64,000 bases of DNA from Silene conica (taxonomy: Eukaryota; Streptophyta; Magnoliopsida; Caryophyllales; Caryophyllaceae). Below are positions 46,268-58,909 of this stretch, piece after piece. The stretch is taken from the NCBI GenBank assembly GCA_029255685.2, contig CM055318.2, forward strand, positions 29,934,001 to 29,998,000, given 5' to 3'. Every line of letters starts with the position of its first letter. Within the stretch, counting starts at the first letter, position 1. Position numbers and translations under genes: made by a program. The notes under the pieces are model-generated. The model did no database searches. It saw nothing but the letters and a program-made list of their open reading frames with translations, and had not been told where the DNA came from.

Positions 46268-48688
46268 AAATCGGTTGTTTGCATGCTTTTCGTTTACATT
46301 TTTACGAAGTTATTAGATAAAAAAAATAAAATTGAAATTTTATGTGATATGGCCGAAATTTATAATGCATGAATACCTACTGATTCTAAGTGTATTTTAG
46401 GATATTTGGAATATATTTTGCATATATATTGTTCATAAGTATTTTATTTTGGTTTTTATTAATTTTTAATGGTTAAAATGTTTAATTTTGGGAAAAATAG
46501 CTAAAATTACCTTCTGGCCGAGATTTTTTAGTATAGTTTCACATGTATTTCCTATGATATGAATATGAATTTTCGTAAATTATGGAGTTAAAATACATGG
46601 TTTATGAATTTTAATTGTTAAAATGCCATAAAATGAATAAAAATGGGTTTGTATAGTTATATTTTGAATTTGACTATAAAACTTTTTGAGCATGTCACTT
46701 GCAATATTTAAAATGTATATTAACTTTTCCAAAAATATTTATAATATATTGCATGTTTATTGATTTTTAGTGTAAAAATCGGATAAAAGTGACAAAATTT
46801 CGTCTTTAATAGTTTAAGTTGGAATTTGGCCATAAACATTTCACACGATATCATATAAATTATTTCCAGCATGTATAAAACTTTCGATATTTTTATTTGA
46901 TGTTATGCTTGTGAAATAATTTTAATGGTTAAAATTGTACGATATATGACATAAATCGTTAAAATTAGCAAAAGTTGTTAAAATGGCCGGAAAATTTAAC
47001 CCATAAAATTCATATTTGATATGTTCATCACCATATTTTTCTTGGGAGCCAAAAGTTTCTGTTTTATTTAATTTTTATTTATTAAAAAGTTATATTTAAA
47101 AATTGAATAATAAGAGTCATTGTAATTAAAATTTTGGATATTGGGCAGTGTGCTATTTAATTTTCTGTCCATTTCAGTTTCTTAAGGTGTTTTGGAAAGT
47201 GTAAAAATAATATTAGTATTTTATTGCATGCTTTTAAAGTGAATTTTGAATTTACGGTTTAAAAATGCGTGTTTTATGTTTTATTTATGAAATAAATTAA
47301 TAATTTATGTAATACTAATATTTTTAAAGTTCTGAAATTTTAAGATAATTCCAGAATATTCAAAATTTGAATTTTGATTTTTTTCGAAATTTTATGACTC
47401 TTTTCAAATTTTTATAGTATTTTTCCCGCAAAACCGATTAATACCGAACAGTATTATAATATTAAGTTAAGTCATGTGCAAAGTTTGAGTAAGACTAAAT
47501 TTTGAAACCTAAATGAGTTGGGGATGATTAACTTAAGAGTGAATTCCATTTCACATAATGTCAAGTGTTTTTAATCGTTAAAACACGCAATTCCATAAAA
47601 CCGAGGTATACGATAACTATATATATAAATGATATTAAATAGGACGATTTGGCTTAGGTTTTGCATGTTAGTTCATATTCATAAGCATTGCATATTTTAA
47701 TTATGATTGTCATGATTTTATTTACGTAATTTTGGATTATGTAATTTACTTAGTATGGCCTTAGTTTTTAATCGATATTTCCCGTAATGTAAGGGGCTAT
47801 CGATTCGGATGTAATTAATGTGATCTCGTATCACTTTATTTATTGTTTTCTATTTTATAATGTATAAAGTAGACTAGAAAAGTTGTAATTTTTGTAAATT
47901 CCGGTGAGCCTTGAAGACGATGCCACTCGGAAAGGAGTTCCGACCAAGACGGTGTTTTTTCCTTAGGATGCGTGCCTCGTGAAGTTCAAGGGACCAAAGG
48001 AGTTGGTTTCCGAATTTGTACTTCTATTATTTTCTTTTCTAGGAAAGGCCATACTAGGGTTTATTATTTTTTATGATTTTATTTTGCTTTATATGTTTGC
48101 ATGCATAGCCAAATCGTCATATCATGTCATGCATTTTATTCGATTTAGTCGACCTAGTCTATTATTTATCGATTATTCACCGACTTAGTTCACTTAAACG
48201 GAGATAGATAATAAATTTGACTAGATCTCTTACAAATAAATATTGAGAGTTAGCCTTACCAAAAAGTATAGACCCATGAATCCCTTCTTCACAAGAATGT
48301 AGGCTCGGCTACACCGGGGTACTAAAATTGTTACGTTGGGTAAGTGGGGTAATAAGATTACACCTTGAAATTTGGTCGATCTCAACGAAGGTATTCGTAA
48401 CCGTAGTTGCAATAAGTTCGGGTTAAATACAATTTTTATAAAATTGTCGACCGAGAGTTCTAAGGTAGAACCGACTAAAGAGTTAATCCACCAAATTATA
48501 TCAATAAAGGTCTACACCGTGCCCGGATTAGTATGGATTTGGGTCTCAGAATTGTTTACTTAATTGGGTAAGAGATCATTAAGTAAATAACTAAACTTAT
48601 TTAAAATATTTACAAGTTTTAAATTATAAAACGATGTTTGTTTTAAATCCTTCGCTTTTATTTGTAGTTAATTTTTCAAACATCTCCA
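46268..48688 (+). other. Long copia leader, no gene
   Basis: About 2.4 kb of AT-rich sequence lies between the primer site and gag. I see no protein-coding region. The last 700 bases are less AT-rich and contain short frames with no recognised similarity. Such a leader is unusually long for a plant copia element. Confidence 0.6.
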
Positions 48689-48911
48689 ATGGCCACCAAC
48701 GCTCCACCTCCCACTAACGTATCATAGCTTCGATCCTTCATGGATCGTTGCAAACTCGATAAGCATGGTTCCAATTTTAAGATTGGGATGCGAAATTGTT
48801 TTTGGCCACTCAAGATGACGATAAGATTCGTTACCTTTCTAAGGCCGCTCCTCCCGCTCCGACTCGTGAGGCCTATAAGGCCCACATGAAAGAGTCTTCC
48901 GCTCTCAAGAA
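48689..48911 (+). pseudogene. Copia gag, 5' part, split by CACTA element
   Basis: Starts MATNAPPPTNVS and breaks at once with a TAG (about 48725). A missing base near 48780 shifts the frame, after which LATQDDDKIRYLSKA and YKAHMKESSALK are readable. These are typical of copia gag N-termini. It is interrupted at 48911 by the CACTA element. The rest is at 58910-59620. Confidence 0.8.
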
Positions 48912-48941
48912 CACTAGTAGAAAAATATTTATTTGCTGCTC
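48912..48941 (+). repeat. CACTA left terminal inverted repeat
   Basis: 30 bp, perfectly complementary to 58880-58909. It is followed by further TATTTGC words up to about 48980 and preceded by the target duplication GAA. Confidence 0.95.
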
Positions 48942-51457
48942 TCTATTTGCGGCTTTTTATCCAAATAGCAGCAAATAAATGTACAAATTACCACCCCCCT
49001 CAATATTAATGGAAAAAAGGAAAAAAAATAAATTAAATTAAATAAAACAAACGCAGCAAATATATCGCGCTCACATACATTAACGTTCACCCTTGTTCCC
49101 AAAAACACAGTCAATATTATAATCACAAAATCCATCACCACCACCACCGCGTGCCTCACCACCACCGTGCCAAATCGTCGGAATTTGACCTTCAATCCAC
49201 CGCACCACTTTCAATCCAACTCGCCGGAACCATCATCCTCTTCAATTATTTGGATATTAGGTATGTAATCCAGTATTAATTTTAGGGTTTTAGTGTGATT
49301 GATTTACTGCATTGTTTGTTGTTATTTGTAGTTAGTTTTGCAGATTATCTCTATGTTTGTTGAAATTCATAAATCAATTTTAGGGTTTTAGAGTGATGGA
49401 TTGCAAAATAGAGGACAATTCTTGGGGAGGGAAGGGAACACTTGAGTGACTGACTGATAAATTGATAATGAAGATAAACGCAGGGATTGATTTACTGCAT
49501 TCGTCCAAATAAATAAAGCGAAATTTATAATTGAACCAACAATTATTCCAAGGTCATTGTGTTGTATGCGTAATGGGGTTGAAAATGCTCAATTACAGGG
49601 CTTGCAGGGGGAATAGAATGACAAGCTGCTTACCTTGGGTTTGTTAAGTTGATTGCTAGTTGCGTATTTTGGTAGTATAGCACTAATTTCTTTAGTTAGC
49701 TGTTAGTTTTTGTTTTTATAGGGGTTCTATAGGTGGCCTCCCAGGCTTCCTTGTAGGTGTTTAGGATCTTGTAATACCGGTTTTATCTCGACCTTGTGAT
49801 ATCTACTCTGAAGTTTGCGATGACTCCAATACTGCTCAAACCCAGAAGCATACACGCTGCCTAACGTTCCTTGACTCAACTCGATCTCAACACGACATTC
49901 AGTAACCCATTCCAGCATCTATAATATTCTGCTACGCTGCCTCATTCAATATCCAGACCAATTGCTTCTACAGTTCTTCATGACCAGCAGCCCTTGTGCA
50001 TACGCCACTGATCTGCCGATACATTCCCTGCGTATATTCGATAACATACTGAATTAATCACCTCTCCCAGATCCATTCCTTTCGCTGCCCACACCAGAAC
50101 AACCCAGCAGGCTGAACAACCCAGCAGGCTGAACAGACATGCTTCTACTCTTCCTGTTACAGCATGTTATCGAATATACGCACCATTTTGCAGACCCATT
50201 AAAAGCCATGTTTGTCATCCACTCTTGTGATAATTTGCTTCCAAAAACCACAAAATATCAGGCCAGAATATTATGTTGCTGCCTTGGGTTTGCTTTTGCT
50301 ATTCCTGCACACTGATCACGCTGCTTGGCTGGTATATTGCACCCAGAATATTGTGTTGCTGCCTTGGGCTTGCCAGACCTTAGTTGGAGCCTTGATAGAG
50401 TGAGCAACCCTCTTTCTATGTAGAGCAGGCAAGTTTGAGGGTCTCGAAGAAGAGCTGAGGGCTTGGATGGTTGAAAAATGAGGTGTAGTAAGTCTGTTTT
50501 ATTGTTGGCTGGTGCAGGCGCAGGTGTTGCAGAATGGACATAGGGCGTGGGAGTCATAGGGAGTTGATGTAATGCATGGCAGATCAGTTTGGATGGGAGT
50601 GCAGTGGACATTTATGTCTTATCTTTCTAGTCTTATCTTTCTGGGCTTAAGAGAGTAAATAATGAATTGATAGGCACAAAATTTTAGTGCATCAAGTGGG
50701 CAGCCTAAGACTTGTTGTGGCGTAGGGCATTAGGGAAAAGAACAGCAAAGCAAGGACGTCACTTCTTTTCTCATATATAGGAAGAATTGATAGCCTTGTC
50801 TTCGGTAGGAGGATGCTTCTATTAGAATAATGGGGAAGTGTCTAACGCTGCTTTAGTTTCCTTTCTTTTTAGGACCTTTTAATTAGCTGTTTTGAGTTAG
50901 TGGCATAGGTAAGGGCTTTACCTGCTCTGCTTGATTATACTATGAACACTCTTGCACTAGTTGAGGGCATATGAGACAGACTGCTTGGATCACTTGAAAT
51001 TGAAAGGTACACTTCTTATGCTTTGGGGGCATCAAAAAAGGATCCTTGTACTTTCTCAATTATGACATTTGTTATGTGGGCAATTATGTCTTACGGTATA
51101 GAAGTGGGGTATGCTTGCAGCGTTCATATTCAATGAATTCCCTAGCATTTTCATTAACAGATGCAATGTGCATTGCTAAGTTAGTTTCAGAAGTACTATG
51201 TGGGTTGGTGTCACTGCCTTAGTGGAATAAGAGTTAGCAAGTGTTCAAAGTAAGCAGATCAGTATTTTTCTGGTCTGTTTTAAATTTGTAGTTGCAAAAT
51301 AAAAGTTTGTTATTTTAAATTTTAAAGTAGTGACTTGACTGATAAATTAGATGATCCATGATCCATGATCCATGATATAGAGTCTTGAATCTTGATGCAC
51401 AAATCTAACAGAAAATCAGATGCTAATTTTCCTTGTATTTACTAGGTTTTGCATAAG
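48942..51457. other. CACTA 5' non-coding region
   Basis: 2.5 kb before the transposase gene. It includes a 17-bp tandem duplication (AACAACCCAGCAGGCTG, about 50097-50133), two copies of a word around TTGCTGCCTTGGG (near 50275 and 50353) and three copies of ATGATCC (about 51351-51375). It may hold the promoter and untranslated exons. An acceptor-like TTACTAG lies just before the transposase start. No protein gene seen. Confidence 0.5.
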
Positions 51458-54400
51458 ATGGATCGAAGTTGGATGTATGGTAAACGTAGTTCGATAAAAT
51501 TTCAAAAAGGTGTTGAAGAGTTTTGTAGAACAGCTTTAGAATATTCGAAAACTACGAATGATGAAGGGTTTTATTGCCCTTGTGTGGATTGCTCCAATGT
51601 GACGAAGGTTGATAGTATAAAGTTGTTAAGAGAACATATTATTTGTCGTGGATTTAGACTAGGTTATCATATTTGGATATGGCATGGTGAAGAAGGGATA
51701 TATAGGGGAAATTCCAATATCAATTATCATTTATCCGAGCAACTTGAAGAAAACGAACCCTCTACAAACTGAGCACCAGGTTCAACTCCATGAGGTGGAA
51801 CCAAATCTTGAGATTGATGAGGATAATTTGAATGAGGGTAATAGATTTGATATTGAAGAGGAAAATATTAATGATGATTATGGTGATGAGGATGACGACC
51901 AATTAAATGAGATGTTAGATGGAGTTGACGATGAGTTTCGTACCCATTATGGATTCGAAAGTTTGATGGAAGCATGTGAAATTCCGTTGTATCATGGATG
52001 TGATAAGTACACTAAATTATCTGGGGTCTTAACATTATTTAACATAAAATCTAAACATGGTTGGAGCGACACAAGCTTCACGGAATTGTTATAAGCTTTG
52101 CAAGACATGTTCCCTGAAGGAAACCAACTTCCTAAGTCCAACTATTATGCTAAGAAGTTGTTGTGTCCCTTAGATCTGGGGTACGTAAAGATAGATGCGT
52201 GTCCAGGTGATTGCCTACTGTATCGAAATGAGTATGCCGATTTACATAAATGTCCACGTTGTGGTAAATCACGCTACAAGGTAAGAGAACAGATTATATT
52301 TGATGAGACTAAGAAGTATCCTTCGGCAAAGCCTCTATTCAATCTCCCAATTATACCACGTTTGAAACGCTTCTTTTCAATCAAGAAAGTTGCGAAACTT
52401 TTAAGGTGGTACAAGGATCGAAGGAAGAAAAATGGAAAGCTAAGACATCCTGCTGATTCTCCTCAGTGGGAGATTATTGATGACAAGTATCCTGAGTTCA
52501 AAAATGAAGTTAGAAATTTAAGATTTGGCCTTAGCACGGACGGAATGAACCCATATGGTAGTTTGAGTAGTTTGCACAGCACGTGGCCAGTTTCTTTAGT
52601 GATTTATAACCTACCCCCATGGTTATGCATGAAGCGTAAGTACATGATGTTGCCACTTCTAATATCAGGGCCTAAACAACCGGGAAACGACATAGATGTG
52701 TACCTTTCGCCACTCATTGACGAACTTAAGAAGTTATGGGATGAAGGTGTGACCATGTTCGATGCTTATGCTAATGAGCACTTCACATTGCGTGCAATGC
52801 TCTTTTGTACCATCAATGACTTTCCGGCTTATGGTAATTTGTCGGGTTATAAAGTAAAGGGAAAAAAGCCATGCCCTATATGTGAGGATGATATGAAGTC
52901 TACATATTTGGCGCATTCTAGGAAATACGTGTACCTGGATAATCGCAGATTCTTGAACCGCTTTCACCCTTATCGTAGAAAGAAATTACCATTCAATGGA
53001 AAAGTTGAGGACACAGTAGCTCGCAAGCCATTAAGCGGAAAAGAGGTTTATGAGCGGGTCAAAGATATTGAAACGGTTTTTGGTAAGTCTGTGAAACGAA
53101 CAGAGTCCGAAAGTGTTTGGAAGAAGAAGTCTATCTTTTGGGAACTTCCATATTGGCAAGACTTAACGGTACGACATTGTCTTGATGTGATGCACATTGA
53201 GAAAAATGTTTGTGATGCTCTTTTGGGGACACTACTCAACTTTACGGGGAAGACAAAAGATGGCTTGAAAGTGCGTAATGACTTGAAGGAAATGAAGATT
53301 CGAGCAAATTTGTGGCCAGTTGAGAAGAATATGCCAAGGAAGGGAAAAAGTTCATCTTTTTATCTTCCACCAGCTTGTTACACCTTATCTAAAGAAGAAA
53401 AGCGATTATTTTGTGAGTGCCTATATGGGATCAAGGTTCCTACGGGGTACTCATCCAATATAAAAAGGCTTGCTTCCAAGACCGATTTTAAGATAAGTGG
53501 CATGAAATCTCATGATTCTCATGTTATGATGCAAGTGTTCTTACCTATTGCAGTTCGTGGAACAATGCCAAAACATGTGGGGAAGGCCATTACTAAACTT
53601 TGTTCCTTTTTTAACACGATATGTAGTAAGGTGGTTGACCCGGAGATGCTAGATGCACTACAAGTTGATGTTACTGAAACACTTTGTCAATTTGAGATGT
53701 ATTTTCCACCTTCTTTTTTTGACATTATGGTCCATTTAATTGTACATCTTGTGAGAGAGATCAAGTTGTGTGGTCCAATATTCTTGAGATGGGCATATCC
53801 TTTTGAAAGATACATGGCTACTTTGCAAGATAAGGTTAGAAATCTAGCTCGACCTGAAGCTAGCATTATTCAAGGCATTGTTAGTGAGGAGATATATGAG
53901 TTTTGTAGTGAGTTTGTGAGCAAACTCCAGCCTATTGGTCTTCCGAGAAGCAAAGATGATAGAAGCTTTGAAGGTAAAGGTATTGTTGGTGCCAAAATGA
54001 TCTCTCCTCCATCAAATCTAACAAGTAAGGCACACATATACATACTGCAGCAAAGTGATGAGGTGCAACCATATTTGACCCGACATAAACAAGTGTTAGC
54101 TTCTGAGCATCCTTTAAAAGGTGAAAGGTGGTTGATGCAAGAGCATAATCGCACATTTATTAATTGGTTTTATGATGAAGTGGTGCAAGAATTGTCGAAT
54201 GAGGGTAATGATGTATCTAACACGATCAATGGCTTGCATATGGTCCTAGAGATAGTGTCTCTTCTTACGAAGGGTTTACTATAAATGGATACACTTTCTA
54301 TACTGAGCGTCAAGATAGAAAGTCATTATCAGTGCAAAATAGTGGTGTAACCGTTGTTGCAACATCAAGGGAATTTTCTAATTCTAAAGACAAATGTCCT

Positions 54401-54769
54401 ATCGATGCGACACAATCATACTATGGTATTATTCAAGATATATGGGAATTAGACTATTGTGATTTTAAAGTCTCCCTTTATAGGTGAAAATGGATTGAGA
54501 ACAATAGACTTGGTGTTCATATAGATGAATTCGGATTTACTCTAGTAGATATGAATCGTTTGCGAGACGTTGATGAACCATTCATTTTTGCATCACAAGC
54601 TAAACAAGTCTTTTACATTGTTGATCCTTCTGATCAACGTTGGTCTGTTGTGATTCATGGAAAGAGGCGTATTCTAGGTGTTTGGGATGTTCTTGATGAA
54701 GATGAGTATGATAATTTTGAGGACATTCCACCTTTTTCCAATCCTATAAACAATGTGAATGATATTTGA
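51458..54769 (+). pseudogene. TnpD-type CACTA transposase, broken
   Basis: The start MDRSWMYGKRSS opens the transposase-associated zinc domain (FYCPCVDCSN, HIICRGF). After a frameshift near 51760 there is an acidic linker, a TAA at 52092, then the Transposase_21 core (CPRCGKSRYK, LSTDGMNPYGSLSS, MFDAYANEHFTLRAMLF, CPICEDDMKS), and a DUF4218-like block (YFPPSFFDIMVHLIVHLVRE). A frameshift near 54250 leads to TINGYTFYTERQDRKS, a TGA at 54485, and a DUF4216-like end (ASQAKQVFYIVDPSDQRWS). The protein would cut and join the element ends in the nucleus. With two frameshifts and two stops it is not functional unless part of these are intron borders that I missed. Confidence 0.85.
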
Positions 54770-54779
54770 GATCTTGATA

Positions 54780-55139
54780 CAATACCTTTTTCTAGTTTTT
54801 CCTTCTGTTTTCTGGTTTTTCCTTCTTTTTTCTGCTTTTTCCTTCTGTTTTCATACTGTTTCTAGTTTTTTCATGTTGTTTTCTGGTGTTTTCATGCTGT
54901 TTTCTGGTGTTTTCATGCTGTTTTCTAGTTTTTCCTTCTGTTTTATGGTTTTTCCTTTTTTTTCTGCTTTTTCCTTCTGTTTTCATATTGTTTTCTAGTT
55001 TTTTTTCATGCTGTTTTCTGGTGTTTTCATGCTGTTTTCTAGTTTTTCCTTCTGTTTTATGGTTTTTCCTTCTTTTTTCTGCTCTTTTTCATGTTGTTTT
55101 CAGCTTTTTTCATGCTTTTTTTCGTATTGTTTCCTCCTC
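54780..55139. repeat. Pyrimidine-rich minisatellite between the two CACTA genes
   Basis: About 360 bp of imperfect tandem units built from TTTTTCCTTCTGTTTTCTGG and TTTTCATGCTGTTTTCTGG variants. It has almost no A or G on the plus strand apart from the TG of each unit. It lies just before the splice acceptor of the second CACTA gene, so it may be an intron with an extended pyrimidine tract. The open frames in it are Phe/Ser/Leu repeats and not genes. Confidence 0.85.
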
Positions 55140-55143
55140 TTAG

Positions 55144-58100
55144 ACTTTGTTCCACATACCTGACAATGAGATATTAAAGACGAACTTCTTCAATACGGTT
55201 TCCAGAAGGTTTAGAGATTTCAAAGGCAAATTGGTAAGTGGATGGATTACTAAGACTCGAAAGAGAGTAAAAAAGGAGAATGGGCGAGAGCCTCCTGAGA
55301 TTTGGAAACATATAAGTGTAGAAGATTGGAAACTTTTTGTTCAAATTAAAACCTCTAGTCCAGCCAAGGTAATAAACGATCCTTCGATATAAATTAAAAC
55401 CTCATTTATGCAATTAATCTTAAAGAGAAAGCTTGAGTTTTTGTTTTTCTTATGTCCTCACTCTTCCAGAGAAAGCGTGAGAAGGCTATCAAGTGTGCGA
55501 AGAAGAATGTACATCATCATCACTTGGGTCAAAAAAGCTATACTACTGCTCGACCAACTTGGATCAAAGATGGCTTTTATCCGGCAAGTACTCTTCTAGA
55601 GACGACCTCTACTGTTACAGTTGAGCCGAATCGAGCTGATGATTGGTTCTGTTCAATGCATATTAAAGATAAAGACACTGGCAAATACGTTGTAAAGGGG
55701 CCTAACACCAAGGATGTAGCTGAGAAATGCGTAAGTTATTTCATAGCTCAAACTACCTTTGTATATCTCATACCAGACCGACACAAACAGTAGCTTTGCC
55801 CACTAGCTATTTCATTGTCTTACTTGATGTTTTTGTATGAACTTCATGTTAGCGTGAGCTAAGAAGAAAGGAAGTCAAAGGAGAGTTTGTTCCAGATCGC
55901 AACAAAGATGCTCTATTTTATGCTCTTGGTGAAAAGGATGATCATCCGAGCCGACCTAGAGGCTTTAGTGGTAATGTGACTGTGAAACTTGCATTTGGGG
56001 CAGCAACCAAAACAAGTCATTCAAGAAATAATGAAATATCATTAGAAGATAAAGAGGCCTTGAAAGACGAACTGAGAGTGGAGCTTAAAGGTGAGATGCA
56101 ATTGGAGATAAGTAGAAGTGTGTCATTGGCTTTGCAAGGAATAGGTTTGTCCACCTTGAAGCAACCTGCTGTAAGTATTGATAATGGTGGTAATCAAATA
56201 CAACATCACCATACTGAAGTAAATAACTTACAATCATCTTTAACACCTGAAATTAAGGTAACAAATACTTCTTAAGCATGCAAGTTAGTTGTCAATGGTT
56301 ATCGTTATTTCTTGTAAGCTATGACTAACAATTTGAAGCAAATCATTACATAAATATGTAGAATGACACGGCACTTGGCCTTCTTCTTAAAGACCCTCAC
56401 AGCAGAGTTACATATGAGGTTGCTCGTGGCAAGGCATTTCCAGGAGATATTTGTCATCAAGGTTCTGTTGGAGTAGATGAACTGAGGGTAAAAGTTTCGA
56501 TTGTTCCTCAAGAGTTCGAGACTCTTCCACTTCCTATTCCGGTGTCGGCATATGATCTATATACATTGAAGGATGGATTGGAAGTATTGTATTATGGCCC
56601 ATTGCATTAGTGAGAGTTGAAAATGAGGTAATAATGAATATTTGGTTGTCCTTCCTTTAATCTGTAGTGTGAGCGTAAAATTTCTTACTTTACTAATGTT
56701 TCATTAATTGGATGAGCAGGGAACACGGCCCTCACAACTTGAGGTAATGGGTAGCAACTCACACCATTCGAAACTATCAACCATGCCAACAAAAACACCA
56801 GCAACTGAGGAACCCGTGGTGGAGTCTTTAAGTCCGGATTTACAATGGTTGAATGTACTTGTTGGGACAATGGTTGATGGAGAGACCTATAACATTAAGT
56901 TGGATGCCAATTTATTTTATTACAACAATGATGGAAAGGCGGAAGTATGCAAAGATGATCTAAAGCAATTTCTCGAGGGGTGTGAGCTTTATATCCCAGT
57001 CATTCAAATTTTCATAAGGTTTTGTAATTTATCTATGAGCTATTTTAATTTTTAATTGAATTAGTGTATATATATACACACACACCTAATCCACCCCGTA
57101 TGTACATGCAGGGCACTTCGAGATGATCTAGTGAAAGTTGTTACCCAACCTCGATTAGGATGGTTGTGCCCCGATGTAACTTCAGATGCCAAATTGATTA
57201 AGAAAGCGGAGATTGCAATTGCGTATATTACTAAGGCGTTTCTGCAGTCTGTTCAAAATGGCCATGAATTTCTTTTAGCTCCAATTATTCATAGGTAAAA
57301 CTGGTTCTTTCTACCCATTAAGTTAATGTTTGGTTATACTTGATGTGTTGCAGTTCTTTCCATTCCATTCTTACATGGTTGGGGTCAACATGGGATGGTG
57401 TGCATGGGTGTTTCCATTCTGACTTGTGTGCACTTAGTTTGTGTGCACTTAGTTTGTGTGTAGTTTGTGTGTGTGCGACATGTAGTTGCTTTATCAGATT
57501 TAATATAATGTCCCACTAGACCGGCTTGTGAACTAACCGGCTGATATGTTTTACATGCAGTAAGCATTGGCTTCTACTCGCTATTTCTCCACAAACGTAT
57601 ACCATATACGAGTTTGACTCAGCAACCCTTAAAGAAGGTCGTAAGTTGTATATGAAGATGGTAGTTCTCAGGCAAGTTATTGTAGTTTAAGTTTTTCTTA
57701 TTTATGTCATCTAGCCTACAACATGAGCGTCACTTATATAACTTCACTTTTATTTTTTTTATTGTAGCTCCCTAAAAAGGTACAAAATGTCGGGTGGTGA
57801 AATAAAGGTGAAAAGGAATGAGCCATTGTGGAAATCTGTAAAGGTGACCGATTGATAAATTTCAGAATACTTTAAGCTCATTTTTTATTATTTATTATTA
57901 GCTCCTATTTCAATTACGACTATCTAATCTAATAAATTTTATATGTTTTAGTGCCCTCAACAAAACGAGCGCTTCAAGTCGGGCTATTTTGTGATGCGTT
58001 TCATGTATGACATAGTGAAGATTTGCACAACTATAACTGATTTGGAGAAGGTATGTGTCATTATCTTCCATTTATGTAGTTGACCGGGTAGAAATGAGTT

Positions 58101-58316
58101 ATATATGTGTCATTTTCTTCTATTTATGTAGCTGGCCGGGTAGAAATGAGCTAACTAAAGCAACTAAGACCGGAACATAGATTTTTTTCCTCATACTTTT
58201 TGTTATGTTATATTTAGGTTTTCAACTCGGAAGGAAAGGAGTCGTACTCGTATTGTCAGATCAATGAAGTGCGGGATAAGTGGGCTACGTACTTCACTAG
58301 TCGATGTATTACTTAG
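55144..58316 (+). CDS. Second CACTA gene: Transposase_24-like N-terminus, Ulp1-like C-terminus
   Basis: The exons I infer are 55144-55368, 55470-55730, 55853-56257, 56362-56629, 56720-57018, 57112-57294, 57561-57671, 57768-57843, 57952-58050 and 58218-58316 (stop TAG). The N-terminal part resembles the Transposase_24 region of En/Spm second proteins (WKHISVEDWKLFV, HHHHLGQKSYTT). The C-terminal part resembles Ulp1/C48 SUMO-protease folds: SKHWLLLAI (catalytic His), YEFDSA (Asp) and CPQQNERF (Gln). The catalytic Cys, expected as DCGYYV, is KSGYFVMRF with Ser at 57979-57981. An in-frame TAG at about 56608 breaks the fourth exon, so that border or the gene may be faulty. One intron (after 57671) has a GC donor. 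Such Ulp1 domains are known in plant CACTA and Mutator elements. Confidence 0.65.
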
Positions 58317-58599
58317 TCCTTAAACCTGAGAATCATTGTAAGAATTTGCTTTCTAGATGATTACGAGACATCATTTTCTACTTTTGATGATTTTGTTGAC
58401 GTTAGTGGTGAAGACAATGTTGATGGTAGTGGTTGTAACTTGTAAGCAGTGTATTGAATGTACTTTTTATGGTTATATATACAATGGTATTCCAGTTGAC
58501 TTTGGAAGGTTCTGTGTATAGGTGTGTATTTGGTGGAAGGTTCTGTGTATAGGTGCGTATTTGGGCGAAAACAGCCCATTAAAATTAATTTTTTTATAA

Positions 58600-58909
58600 A
58601 TAAAATACTATTTGCGGCTCCTTTGCAAAAAAACGCCTCAAATAAATGTATTTATTTGCTGCTCACATAAAAAAAAACGCAGCAAATAAATGTACTTATT
58701 TGCTGCTCAACCTTCAAAAAACGCAGCAAATAGGGGTATTTATTTGCTGCGTTTTTTTGAAGGTGGAGCAGCAAATAGCCATTTATTTGCTGCGTTTTTT
58801 TACAGCCGCAATAAATATTCTATTTGCTGCCCCCTTATTTGCTGCTACACTAAAAACGCAGCAATTAGGCCTTTATATGGAGCAGCAAATAAATATTTTT
58901 CTACTAGTG
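58600..58909. repeat. CACTA right subterminal repeats and terminal repeat
   Basis: Many copies of TATTTGCTGC and its complement GCAGCAAATA occur in both orientations, often joined by T-rich words that can pair as hairpins (near 58680-58800). The last 30 bases are the right terminal repeat. In En/Spm elements such repeats bind the TnpA-type protein and bring the ends together. Confidence 0.9.

Larger units (their letters stand above)
48912..58909 (+). mobile_element. CACTA (En/Spm) transposon, 9,998 bp
   Basis: It begins CACTAGTAGAAAAATATT and ends with the exact reverse complement. The outer 30 bases are perfect terminal inverted repeats. The 3-bp target duplication GAA occurs at 48909-48911 and 58910-58912. 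Inside are subterminal repeats of TATTTGCTGC, a TnpD-type transposase gene (51458-54769) and a second gene ending in a Ulp1-type protease domain (55144-58316), both on the plus strand. The ends are still perfect, so it could be moved by a transposase supplied from elsewhere. Its own transposase gene is broken. Confidence 0.95.

Noticed and set aside
49727..50611. Short minus-strand frames in the CACTA 5' region as genes
   Set aside because: None has a known domain, they overlap each other, and the region contains small duplications typical of non-coding transposon DNA.
54759..55143. Phe/Ser/Leu-rich open frames (79 and 85 codons)
   Set aside because: They are translations of the pyrimidine minisatellite, and both strands give equally repetitive frames.
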